A DNA stretch of 64,000 bases from contig CAWBTA010000006.1 in NCBI GenBank assembly GCA_963791625.1, positions 1-64,000 of the forward strand, in the 5' to 3' direction. The notes under the pieces are model-generated. The model ran no database searches, was not told the origin of the DNA, and was given only the letters and a program-made list of their open reading frames with translations. The DNA is from JANMCE01 sp963791625. Its GTDB lineage: Bacteria > Actinomycetota > Acidimicrobiia > Acidimicrobiales > Ilumatobacteraceae. Made by a program: the position numbers and the translations under genes. Every line of letters starts with the position of its first letter. Positions within the stretch are counted from its first letter, which is position 1. Shown here one piece after another: positions 45,266-53,480 of the stretch.

Positions 45266-46407
45266 GCAGCCACCCGGGTCGCGGTGATCTGTGCGGCCAG
45301 TTCGAGGTACCGGTTGGCAACCGCGGGCCACGCCAGACTCGCAGCCTCGCGCCAGGCCTGGCGCTGCATGTTGGCGCGCAGCGACGGCGAGACCAGTATG
45401 CGGCGCAAGGCCGCCGTCATTTGCTCGGAGTCGCCGTGGCGAACCACCAGACCGAGGCCACTCTCCAGCATTTCGGTTGCGTGGGGGAACGCGGTGGCCA
45501 CGATCGGCTTGCCGGACGCGACCGCTTCCACCAGCACGCCGGACGTAACCTGCTCACGCGAGTCGTAGGGGAGCAAGATGACATCAGCGCCGCGCACGAT
45601 GCGCAAGAGACTTTCGGTGTCGCGGTACGAGTCGTCGAAGATCACCTGATCGCTCAGGCCGCGCTCGGCGGCAAGGTCGATAAGCGACTGGCGATACGAC
45701 TCACCGACGCGGGCCTTGACGTTGGGGTGCGTCTCGCCGATCACGGCGTACACGGGCTTGGGCACCAGGTCCTGCAGACCGGCGAGGGCCTCGATGCCGT
45801 GCTCGATACCCTTGCCGTGGCCGAGGAGGCCCCAGGTGACGATGAGCGGGCTGTCGGTGATGCGCTCAGCCGGTCCGGAGAGGTTGAGCGTGGCGCCATG
45901 GGGGATGACCTGCACCACGCCTGGGTCGAGCGATGTGGTAGCGCACAGACGCTGCTTGCAGGCCCAACTCTGCACCACGACGACATCAGCCAGCTTGCCG
46001 ATGGCCTCGACAATGCGGATGTGGTTGGGCAGCGGGTTCGCCACCGCGGTGTGCATCACCACGATGGACGGGATTTCGCAATCTTCGAGAAATTCGATGA
46101 TGTCTTCGCCGTCTTCGCCGCCGAAGATGCCGAATTCATGCTGCACGACAACGGCGGAAAAGCTCCGCAGGCTCGCCAGCGCGTCTCGACGAGACGCCCG
46201 GTCGCCCCTGATCCACCGCGACACGATCTCGGCCCCGTTATTGGGGTGGGTTTCGACCTGGCCCGGCTCCATCACCCGCACAATGCCGACTGGACCGTTC
46301 GCGCGGAGTGCGTTTCCGAGGGATCGGGTGAAGGTAGCGATGCCGCACTGGGTGGGGGGGTACGTTCCGACAATGGCTATCGCCGGACTGTCGCTGGGGG
46401 AAGTCAT
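45262..46407 (-). CDS. GT4-family glycosyltransferase (381 aa)
   Basis: An N-terminal Rossmann half opens with IAIVGTYPPTQCGIATFTRS; the C-terminal half has IVTWGLLGHGKGIEHGIEAL and the donor-binding DVILLPYDSREQVTSGVLVEA plus SGKPIVATAFPHATE. The E-x7-E-like motif in the last part is that of GT4 enzymes. It heads a coupled operon with the alpha/alpha-barrel gene and the two GH130 genes; the donor sugar is unknown, but mannose would fit GH130. A strong DosR-like box lies upstream (46440-46459). Confidence 0.8.
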   Translation of the reverse strand: MTSPSDSPAIAIVGTYPPTQCGIATFTRSLGNALRANGPVGIVRVMEPGQVETHPNNGAEIVSRWIRGDRASRRDALASLRSFSAVVVQHEFGIFGGEDGEDIIEFLEDCEIPSIVVMHTAVANPLPNHIRIVEAIGKLADVVVVQSWACKQRLCATTSLDPGVVQVIPHGATLNLSGPAERITDSPLIVTWGLLGHGKGIEHGIEALAGLQDLVPKPVYAVIGETHPNVKARVGESYRQSLIDLAAERGLSDQVIFDDSYRDTESLLRIVRGADVILLPYDSREQVTSGVLVEAVASGKPIVATAFPHATEMLESGLGLVVRHGDSEQMTAALRRILVSPSLRANMQRQAWREAASLAWPAVANRYLELAAQITATRVAA

Positions 46408-46732
46408 GGAAAGACCGTAACGATGGGCCGAACGAACTCCTAGGGACCAAAGTCCTTTCCTCTGCGGTAGTTCGTTCGACCTACGTGACCGTCACAGCCG
46501 ACCCATCACGCTGAGCGGTCAGTCGGCCCGTATATTGCAGATTGATGACGGGTTTTTGCATGGTCTTGCCGCTCTTTGTGCCATGCGGACCTTCTGTTCC
46601 CCGCATGCCGAATCTCAGGTGAGCTGAGACGAAAACTGAGCCTTTTCTAGATCAAATCTTTACCACTAGGGTGACCATCGGCGCCGACCAAGCGGTTGTG
46701 TGGGAGCGTCCATAACGGAACAGGGGTGTCAC
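46408..46732. promoter_or_regulatory. Divergent intergenic region of 325 bp
   Basis: Separates the sugar operon (minus) from the S53 peptidase gene (plus). Apart from the DosR-like box at 46440-46459 I see an AT-rich stretch at about 46640-46670 (TTTTCTAGATCAAATCTTT) that could belong to the peptidase promoter. No ORF, tRNA or terminator was recognised. Confidence 0.5.
46440..46459 (-). promoter_or_regulatory. Candidate DosR-like box upstream of the sugar operon
   Basis: The core GGGACCAAAGTCCT (46443-46456) has the perfect inverted repeat GGAC-CAAA-GTCC and matches the DosR consensus GGGACTWWAGTCCC at 12 of 14 bases. It lies 33 bp upstream of the glycosyltransferase start. This is the best of the three candidates. 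Confidence 0.6.
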
Positions 46733-48790
46733 GTGGTGCAACGACGTCGAAGTGCCGTCATTGGGGTCGCCGCCAGTTTGCTGGTGTTGTCGTTGCCCGT
46801 TGCCAGTGCGTCCGCCGCTGACGACGGTGGATATGTCGAAGTCCCGAATTCAACCTACGTTTTGAACGTAGACGATGCGGACCTGGGTCGGTTCCCGGAC
46901 GATCCGGTGCGGTTCGAATTGGCGCTTCGTCTGCGCAACGTCGATGCAGCCAAGGCCCTGGCGTACGCCGTGTCGGACCCTGCCAGCGATCACTACGGCG
47001 AGTTCCTCAGTCCGGGAGATTTCCGAGACTCATTTGCGCCCACGGACCAGTCGAGCCGCATCATCGTCGAGTGGCTGGGTGAAGCCGGTCTGACCATTAC
47101 CTACAACCCGGCCAACCACCTGCTGATCACGGCGCAGGGAACCGTTGCGGCCGCGGATAAGGCGTTCAAGACCGAACTGCACCGCATCCAGGACAAAGAC
47201 GGTGTGTTGTTCACTGCGCCGCTCAAGCCCCTGTTTGTGCCCACCAACGTCGATCCGATTGCGACCGGCTTCGTCGAAGGCATCAACAAAGCCGCTCGCC
47301 TGCTGCGACCCATGCATCAGGATCCGTCCGACGACGCGACACCCAAGCCCGACCCCCCGACCGAGAGTCATCCACCGGCACAGCTGGCACGACCGGTCGG
47401 AGCTCCACCACCAGACGCTTTCGTGAACGCACCGCCCTGCTCGGCCTACTGGGGGGAAAGGTCAGCGACCGCCGATATCCCGGCGGTGCCTGCCGACTTT
47501 GCGCCGGTTCCCTATGCGCCCTGCGGCTATGTCGCCTCACAGATGCAGGGTGCCTACGGGGTGTCCGATCTCATCAAGAAGGGCATCGACGGATCAGGTG
47601 TCACGGTGGCCGTTGTCGATGCCTACAACTCGCCACTCATCGAGCAGGACAGCAGCGCCTACTTCGCCCGGCACGGTCTGCCGGCGTGGGGAGCAACGCA
47701 GTTCAAGCAGGTGTTCCCGACGGGTGTGCGTCTCGGCTACAACGACACGTCCCCCGTCGGCAACCTGTGTGACGAGCAGGGCTGGTACGGCGAGGAAACG
47801 CTCGACGTTGAAGCCGTGCACAGCATGGCACCGGGTGCGAATGTCACCTACTTCGGTGCCGCCAGTTGCCTCGACTCCGACCTGCTCGGCACCCTGAATG
47901 ACATTGTCGACAAGCATCAGGCCGACATCATCACCAACTCCTGGGGCGACAGTAGGGACTTCGTTGACCCGGTCCTGCGCGATGCGTACGAGGCGGTGTT
48001 CGTGGAAGCCGCGCTCGTCGGCATCGGTGTGTTCTTCTCGTCCGGCGACAACGGTGACGAACTGCTCAATAGCGGCGAGCGCACGGTCGACGCGCCGGCT
48101 TCCAGCCCGTGGGTCACGGCGGTAGGTGGCACGAGCATCGGTATTGGCAAGGACAATCAGTACCTCTTTGAGACCGGCTGGAGCACCGGCAGGTCCACGC
48201 TGACCGACGGCGCTTGGGATGTCGCCCCTCCGGGCGCATTCCTGTACGGCGCCGGTGGCGGTACCAGTCAGGTGTTCGCCCAACCCAAGTATCAGCAAGG
48301 TGTGGTGCCGACTGACATCGCCGACTACTTCAAGACCGGCAATCCCGGTCGTGCGGTACCGGATATTTCGGCGCTCGGCGACCCGCAGACGGGCATGTTG
48401 ATCGGTATCACGCAAACGTCACCCGACGGTGACGTTCGCTTCGGCGAGTACCGCATTGGTGGCACCAGTCTGTCGTCGCCCATCATGGCCGGCATCCAGG
48501 CGTTGTCGGATCAGGCGGCCGGGCATTCGCACGGCTTTGCCAACCCGGCTATCTACCAGCTGAAGGCCAAGGCACTTCGCGACGTTGTGGACCCCTCTCA
48601 GATCCTCTCGGTTGCCCGGGTGAACTACAACAACAGCAACGACGACGCTGACGGTTTGACCACCTCGTTACGCACGTTCAACTTCGGCCAGACCATCGCC
48701 ACTCGGTCGGGATACGACGACATCACCGGCGTTGGTTCCCCCCAGGGCCAGGGCTACGTGTACGGCCTTGGTCACCACATCGACGAGTAG
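46733..48790 (+). CDS. Secreted S53-family serine-carboxyl peptidase (kumamolisin-like), 685 aa
   Basis: A signal peptide (VVQRRRSAVIGVAASLLVLS, cut after ASA) is followed by a pro-kumamolisin activation domain (NVDAAKALAYAVSDPASDHY, about residues 60-190), a Pro-rich linker, and the S53 domain. The Glu-Asp pair sits in GEETLDVEAVHSMAPGA, and the Ser in GGTSLSSPIMAGIQAL; a calcium site is expected near the C-terminus. GTG 46733 (or 46736) with AGGGG upstream gives the signal peptide; the frame is open to 46700 without a better start. The enzyme would be a secreted acid-type protease that scavenges protein. Confidence 0.85.
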   Translation: MVQRRRSAVIGVAASLLVLSLPVASASAADDGGYVEVPNSTYVLNVDDADLGRFPDDPVRFELALRLRNVDAAKALAYAVSDPASDHYGEFLSPGDFRDSFAPTDQSSRIIVEWLGEAGLTITYNPANHLLITAQGTVAAADKAFKTELHRIQDKDGVLFTAPLKPLFVPTNVDPIATGFVEGINKAARLLRPMHQDPSDDATPKPDPPTESHPPAQLARPVGAPPPDAFVNAPPCSAYWGERSATADIPAVPADFAPVPYAPCGYVASQMQGAYGVSDLIKKGIDGSGVTVAVVDAYNSPLIEQDSSAYFARHGLPAWGATQFKQVFPTGVRLGYNDTSPVGNLCDEQGWYGEETLDVEAVHSMAPGANVTYFGAASCLDSDLLGTLNDIVDKHQADIITNSWGDSRDFVDPVLRDAYEAVFVEAALVGIGVFFSSGDNGDELLNSGERTVDAPASSPWVTAVGGTSIGIGKDNQYLFETGWSTGRSTLTDGAWDVAPPGAFLYGAGGGTSQVFAQPKYQQGVVPTDIADYFKTGNPGRAVPDISALGDPQTGMLIGITQTSPDGDVRFGEYRIGGTSLSSPIMAGIQALSDQAAGHSHGFANPAIYQLKAKALRDVVDPSQILSVARVNYNNSNDDADGLTTSLRTFNFGQTIATRSGYDDITGVGSPQGQGYVYGLGHHIDE

Positions 48791-48795
48791 ACGCG

Positions 48796-50106
48796 CTACT
48801 TCATCGAGTCGAAGAGTTCGATGAAGAGTTCGAGGGAAACGTGAGGATGAAGCGTGGCGAACCGAGCCACCGTTTCTGACTCCCAGACGGTCGGGACGAC
48901 AAACGCCGTCCCGGCCGTCGCCAATTTTCGGCTCCATTGCTGATAGTCGGTCGCCTGCCAGCCCGTGCGTCGCACCAGCAACACTGACAACTGCGGCTCC
49001 AGGATCAGCTCTAGATGCTCAGCGTGTTGTACGAGCTCAGCCGCCTGTTTTGTGACAGCAAGCGTGTGCTCGATGGCGTTGCGATAGGCCGCAACGCCAT
49101 GCACGGCGAGGCTCATCCAAAGCGGCAGACCACGCGCCCTGCGAGTCAGGTGGAAGGCGAGATCACTTGGGTTGACCACGTCGTCGATCTGCAGCGCGTC
49201 GAGGTACGACGCGTGTTGACGGTGGGTGCGCTGCGCGTCGCTGCCGTCGCGGTACAACAGGGCGCAGCAGTCGAGCGGACCGAACAGCCACTTGTGGGGG
49301 TCGACCACGACCGAGTCGGCCTCGCCGAGGCCGGCGAACGTCTTCTTCATCGACGGTGCGATGGCGGCACCACCGCCGTATGCCGCGTCGACATGCAGCC
49401 ACACGTCGTTGCTTTGGGCGACTGCGGCCAACCCGGCGAGGTCGTCGATGAGCCCGGCGTTGGTGGTGCCGGCCGTCGCCACGATGACGCACGCGCCGTC
49501 GAGTAGGTCGGCGTCCAGCGCAGCCGGGTGGAGGAGTTGGCCGGGCAGCAGCACCGGATCGATGTCGAGCAGACGCAACGCATTGCCGACACACGAATGC
49601 GTGCCTGCGCTCAGGATCGCCTTGGTGCCGCGGCGGCCAGTTCGGTGGCGGTAGCGATCGCGGGCGACGGCTAGGGCGGAGAGGTTGCCGGCCGATCCGC
49701 CGGACACGAAGCAGCCCACGGTCGATGCCGGCATCCCGAATTCCTGCGCCAGCCAGGCGAGTGTTTCGTTCTCCGCATGCACCGCACCCGCGGCCTCCTG
49801 CCATGACTCTGCACCCAGTGCGGACGCCGAGACGACCATGTCGAAGGCGGTGGCAACCGGAGTAGGCGCGATGGGGAGGTACGCCATGAATCGGGTGCTG
49901 TCGAGCGCGAGGTTGGCCGGCTTGATCTCATCGCGCCATACACGCCATGCCTGCTCGTGACCGAGGCCTTCCTCGGTGATGGCTTGGGTGCTGGTGACGG
50001 TGGCGGGCGTCGTACCGATGTCGGCGGGGCCGTCAAAGGCGCGGTCGACCGCCCACGAGACCCACTGGTGGGCAGCTGCTCTCAAGTCCTCGCTGGCGTC
50101 ATGCAT
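48796..50106 (-). CDS. Group II PLP-dependent amino acid decarboxylase (436 aa)
   Basis: The pattern of aromatic-L-amino-acid/glutamate decarboxylases is clear: FVSGGSAGNLSAL, SAGTHSCVGNALRLL, HVDAAYGGGAAIAP, and the PLP Lys in VVDPHKWLFGPLDCC. The C-terminus (about 100 residues) has the small domain. Substrate could be Tyr, Trp, Phe or another aromatic acid; sequence alone does not decide. It is divergent from the small gene at 50143 and convergent with the peptidase gene, five bases from its stop. Confidence 0.8.
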   Translation of the reverse strand: MHDASEDLRAAAHQWVSWAVDRAFDGPADIGTTPATVTSTQAITEEGLGHEQAWRVWRDEIKPANLALDSTRFMAYLPIAPTPVATAFDMVVSASALGAESWQEAAGAVHAENETLAWLAQEFGMPASTVGCFVSGGSAGNLSALAVARDRYRHRTGRRGTKAILSAGTHSCVGNALRLLDIDPVLLPGQLLHPAALDADLLDGACVIVATAGTTNAGLIDDLAGLAAVAQSNDVWLHVDAAYGGGAAIAPSMKKTFAGLGEADSVVVDPHKWLFGPLDCCALLYRDGSDAQRTHRQHASYLDALQIDDVVNPSDLAFHLTRRARGLPLWMSLAVHGVAAYRNAIEHTLAVTKQAAELVQHAEHLELILEPQLSVLLVRRTGWQATDYQQWSRKLATAGTAFVVPTVWESETVARFATLHPHVSLELFIELFDSMK

Positions 50107-50142
50107 CTGTCGAGTGTGCCAGGAATGGGGCAGACTACGCGG

Positions 50143-50446
50143 GTGCCAAACCGCGATGGATTAGTTGAAGTAACGGTAGACCCGGCCGGCGTCGTCACGC
50201 CGTGCATCATCACGCCGAGCGCGTACGGCGGTGTGCACGAGGGTGGCAAGTGGATGGCCTTCCCCATGGAACATGTGCCGCGTGCCGCGATCGACAGCGA
50301 GACAGTTGTTGTCGCCTGGTTCGCCAAGAACGACTGGCGAGTCGGCGTCGGGGACACTCCCAACGACGCCCTCGCCAACCTGTCTGTTCCAGATGCAAAA
50401 GGCCGTGAAGGACGGCCGCGCCGCCATCCACCGCACCGAGTTCTAG
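50143..50446 (+). pseudogene. Small conserved-looking protein (about 100 aa), frameshifted
   Basis: GTG 50143 begins VPNRDGLVEVTVDPAG and continues PSAYGGVHEGGKWMAFPMEH, VVVAWFAKNDWRVGVGD; near 50375-50390 the frame changes, and the next frame ends LFQMQKAVKDGRAAIHRTEF with a natural stop at 50446. Together they give one compact protein with no Cys and no membrane segment; I do not recognise it. One indel would restore it. It is divergent from the decarboxylase gene. Confidence 0.45.
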
Positions 50447-50595
50447 GCGTCCATACCGGTTTTGACCAGTCACGATTTTCGCCGGAGTGGGTGGTGAGTT
50501 CAGGCTGTACGTTCACCCTGATGGACCCAAACCGACTTGTGCTGCCTCGGTCGAGGATGTGGGACCGGGGCCCCGACGAGCGCCAGCTCCGAGTT

Positions 50596-51492
50596 CTAAG
50601 CGGCGGCCGGGGGTGTGGGCGGTGCGAACGTGACGTCGATCGAGAGCGGCTCGACGCCACGTACGATCTGCAGCGTCACCACGTCGTCGGCGTGATCGAG
50701 GGCGGCGGCCAGTTCGTCAGCAGTGGTGACGGCCGTGCCCCCGACGGAAACGATCAGGTCACCTTGTTTGAGCCCGACGCGGGAAGCAACCGAGTCTTCG
50801 TTTACGCCGGTCAGCAGCACGCCATCGTGTTCGGGTAGCCCAACGTTTCGTCGCATGCGGGCGGCCACGTCGGCGGGGGCAATGGTGACACCGAGCCGCT
50901 TGCGTTCGATGTGCCTGCCGGTGAGTAGCTCGCTGATGCGGGCCCGAAGTTCGGCGGTCATCGACCGGGCGTAGGCGAACCCGTCGCCGACGCGGGCAGT
51001 TGTAATTGCAACTACCTTTCCGGTGGGGTCGACAAGCGGACCACCGGTGGCGCCCCGTCCGAGCGGTGCAGTGTGTTCGACTGCGTCGGTCACGGTGCGG
51101 CCACGAGGACCTCGGAAGGTTCGGCCTGCCGCCGACACCATGCCGAAGGTGGTGCGCAGGCCATGGCGGCCCCGACTTACGGCGAACACCGCGTCTCCGG
51201 CCGAGGGTGCCTCGGTGGCCCAGGTGAGTGGGGTGATTGAGCCGGTGTCGACGGCAAGCACGACGAGGTCGCCATCCATGTCGGATCCGTGCACCGTTGC
51301 CTGACTCGCCGATCCGTCGGCGAAGGTGACCAGGGTACTGCGGTCGCGGAGGTGATGAGCGTTGGTGAGGACGTGCCCGGGCGCCACGACGAAGCCGCTG
51401 CCCCGACCGTCGCGGCCCACGGTGACGGTGGCGGGGCCGACCGATTCGGCGACGAGGCGGGCGGCAGAGCTGAGTTCTTCGAGTACAGACAT
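50596..51492 (-). CDS. HtrA/DegP-like trypsin-fold protein with PDZ, catalytic Ser replaced by Thr (298 aa)
   Basis: Trypsin fold with His46 (TNAHHL) and Asp75 (DMDGDLVVLAV); the normal GNSGGPL reads RGATGGPLVD, so position 149 is Thr (codon ACC). A PDZ domain spans about 200-290 (LGVTIAPADVAARMRRNVGL, SRVGLKQGDLIVSVGG). No signal peptide or TM segment, so it is probably cytoplasmic or exported by other means. A Thr nucleophile could still act weakly, or the protein may be a non-proteolytic chaperone-like relative. Confidence 0.8.
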   Translation of the reverse strand: MSVLEELSSAARLVAESVGPATVTVGRDGRGSGFVVAPGHVLTNAHHLRDRSTLVTFADGSASQATVHGSDMDGDLVVLAVDTGSITPLTWATEAPSAGDAVFAVSRGRHGLRTTFGMVSAAGRTFRGPRGRTVTDAVEHTAPLGRGATGGPLVDPTGKVVAITTARVGDGFAYARSMTAELRARISELLTGRHIERKRLGVTIAPADVAARMRRNVGLPEHDGVLLTGVNEDSVASRVGLKQGDLIVSVGGTAVTTADELAAALDHADDVVTLQIVRGVEPLSIDVTFAPPTPPAAA

Positions 51493-51503
51493 TTCGTGTG
51501 CTC

Positions 51504-51514
51504 CTAGTAACTAG
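51504..51514. promoter_or_regulatory. Candidate operator palindrome upstream of HxlR gene
   Basis: CTAGTAACTAG is an exact inverted repeat around a central A. It lies in the divergent gap between the HtrA-like start (51492) and the HxlR regulator start (51584), a usual place for an HxlR operator. Palindrome is seen; binding is inference. Confidence 0.35.
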
Positions 51515-51583
51515 TGTTTTGCAAGTAAGTGAAGAATACGCCGTATCCGGAGGAAAACAACCTGGATCGACCAGAATGTTGCA

Positions 51584-51997
51584 ATGGAATTGGGTCCGCT
51601 GGCGCTTGGCCTTGCTCGTGTGGGTGATCGCTGGTCGCTACTCATTGTCGATGCGCTGCTCTCCGGGCCGCTGAAATACGGCGAACTCTCGACGGCCGTT
51701 GACGGCATTGCGCCCAACATTCTCGCCAGCCGTCTACGCCAGTTGGAACGGGATGGCCTGGTCTTTTCCCGGGTGTACTCCGAGCGGCCTGTACGCATGG
51801 CGTACGAGCTCACCGAAACCGGACGTGGTCTGGCCGGTGCCCTCTCGCTACTGGCCGACTGGGGCGCCCGCGCCAACGGACAGCCCACGGCGCAGTTCCA
51901 CGACGCCTGCGGCGGAGAGGTGGAGCAGCGACTCTGGTGTCGCACATGCGAGCGAGTGCTGGACGACGGCGACATTCACCATTTCGACGAGGTCTAA
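51584..51997 (+). CDS. HxlR-family transcriptional regulator (137 aa)
   Basis: The winged-helix signature is RVGDRWSLLIVDALLSGPLK, KYGELSTAVDGIAPNILASR and LRQLERDGLVFSRVYSERPV, typical HxlR. A C-terminal tail contains CGGEVEQRLWCRTC, which could bind a metal with His nearby. It is divergent to the HtrA-like gene and upstream of DUF2277, and may regulate either. HxlR proteins often sense aldehydes or disulfide stress. Confidence 0.8.
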   Translation: MELGPLALGLARVGDRWSLLIVDALLSGPLKYGELSTAVDGIAPNILASRLRQLERDGLVFSRVYSERPVRMAYELTETGRGLAGALSLLADWGARANGQPTAQFHDACGGEVEQRLWCRTCERVLDDGDIHHFDEV

Positions 51998-52006
51998 CCT
52001 GACGGC

Positions 52007-52258
52007 ATGTGCCGGAACATCACACCGCTGCGTGGTCTCGAACCCGAGGCCACACCCACCGAGATCGAAGCCGCCGCGCTGCAGTACGTCCGCAAGGTCG
52101 GCAGCATCTCTGCGCCCTCGGCCAAAACGTCCGAGGCGATCGATCGAGCCGTCAAACTGATCGCAGCGGCAACGACCGAGTTGTTGGCGTCACTTCCTCC
52201 CCGCCAGCAACCGCCATCTGTTGTTCCGCCATTGCGGCGCCGGGCCGCGGTTACCTGA
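52007..52258 (+). CDS. DUF2277-family protein (83 aa)
   Basis: Starts MCRNITPLRGLEPEATPTEI and continues AAALQYVRKVGSISAPS, the typical DUF2277 pattern (small conserved cytosolic protein of unknown function). It lies 9 bp behind the HxlR gene and overlaps the convergent PLP enzyme gene by 8 bp. Confidence 0.75.
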   Translation: MCRNITPLRGLEPEATPTEIEAAALQYVRKVGSISAPSAKTSEAIDRAVKLIAAATTELLASLPPRQQPPSVVPPLRRRAAVT

Positions 52259-53300
52259 GCGAGTCGAGCGCTTGGGCGAGGTCGGCCCAGATGTCTTCGA
52301 CGTGTTCGATGCCGACGCTCATACGGATGAGGCCGGGCGCGACATGTGCATCGCCCGCGTACTTCTGACGGCGCTCCATTGTCGTCTCCACGCCACCCAA
52401 ACTGGTTGCCGCAACAACGAACTGCAGCCGATCGATGGCGGCGTCTGCTGCCGGAGCATCACCGTGCACGATGAAGCTCACCATCGCCCCGAAGTGACGC
52501 ACGCTCGCCACTCTTGGATGGTCAGCCAGCCGCTCGGCCAGCACCGTGGCGTTCTCGATCGACCGCTCCAGGCGGATGGCCATCGTGCGCAATCCTCGTA
52601 GCGCCAGGTATGCCTCGAGGGCGCCGGGCGTCGCGCCAATCGAGACGCGGGCGCCGAACAATCGGTCCCGTATGTCCTCGTCGGCGGTGACGGCCAACCC
52701 GATGAGAAGATCGCTGTGACCGCCAATGAACTTCGTACCCGAGTGCATCACGACGGTTGCCCCGAGTTTGAGTGGCTGTTGCAGCAGGGGAGTGGCGAAG
52801 GTTGAATCGACCACGGTCGGGACGCTGCGCTGTCGGCACACGTCGAGAATGGTCGGCAGGTCGGGTTCGTCCAACGTGGGGTTGGCGGCCGATTCGAGCC
52901 AGACGAGGTCAGCTCCCTCGGCCGCCGTCAAGACCGCAGCGGTATCGGTGATGTCGACGAATCGCACCTCGAGTTGGCCTCTGCCGACCAGTTCGGCCAC
53001 GAGTTGCCGGACGCCCTGATACGAGAAGGTTGGCAAGACGAGCACCTTCGGTGAGAAGACGTGCAGGATGGCCGACGCCACCGCCATACCCGACGCGAAC
53101 GAAACCGCCCCGCCACCCTCCAACGCCCCGATGGCCTGCTCGAGCGCGGCCCACGTCTCGGTGCCGTGGGAGCGCACGTACTCGCCCCCACCCCGGAAGT
53201 TCGATGCCAGCACAATAGCCGGGTTCAACGTCGCCCCGTCACCCGCCGGCCGCCCGGCCGTCACTGCCACCGTCGATGCATGCAACCCTTCAAAGTCCAT
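52251..53300 (-). CDS. Cys/Met metabolism PLP enzyme (cystathionine gamma-synthase family), 349 aa
   Basis: The PLP Lys lies in VVMHSGTKFIGGHSDLLIG, with the substrate-binding ALEGGGAVSFASGMAVASA, VWLESAANPTLDEPDL, and GATPGALEAYLALRGL segments. Family members make cystathionine, split it or work on homoserine or Met; the specific step is not clear. It is slightly shorter than typical (about 380). Divergent from the glycerate kinase gene, with the repeated motif region between. Confidence 0.8.
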   Translation of the reverse strand: MDFEGLHASTVAVTAGRPAGDGATLNPAIVLASNFRGGGEYVRSHGTETWAALEQAIGALEGGGAVSFASGMAVASAILHVFSPKVLVLPTFSYQGVRQLVAELVGRGQLEVRFVDITDTAAVLTAAEGADLVWLESAANPTLDEPDLPTILDVCRQRSVPTVVDSTFATPLLQQPLKLGATVVMHSGTKFIGGHSDLLIGLAVTADEDIRDRLFGARVSIGATPGALEAYLALRGLRTMAIRLERSIENATVLAERLADHPRVASVRHFGAMVSFIVHGDAPAADAAIDRLQFVVAATSLGGVETTMERRQKYAGDAHVAPGLIRMSVGIEHVEDIWADLAQALDSLR

Positions 53301-53345
53301 CTTGGGAACTTATCGGAGACTCACAGTCGTGCCCGGCTGCGGCCG

Positions 53346-53449
53346 ATTCGCGCATAACGCCGTTCCATTCGCGCACAACGGAGAAAGTAGAGCGGTATCG
53401 CAAACCCATTCGGGCTTCTGCGCGAACCAGATGGAGGTAACGCGCGAAC
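53346..53449. promoter_or_regulatory. Cluster of four TTCGCGC/GCGCGAA half-sites upstream of glycerate kinase
   Basis: Two direct copies ATTCGCGCATAACG (53346-53359) and ATTCGCGCACAACG (53367-53380), 21 bp apart, are followed by two inverted copies GCGCGAAC (53420-53427, 53442-53449), 22 bp apart. The spacing of two helical turns suggests cooperative binding. No known regulator is assigned. Confidence 0.4.
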
Positions 53450-53480
53450 GGGTCTGCGGTAGGTTCGTCTGGTGACGTTC

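Noticed and set aside
45232..46443. Plus-strand frame of 403 codons
   Set aside because: Antisense of the GT4 glycosyltransferase gene.
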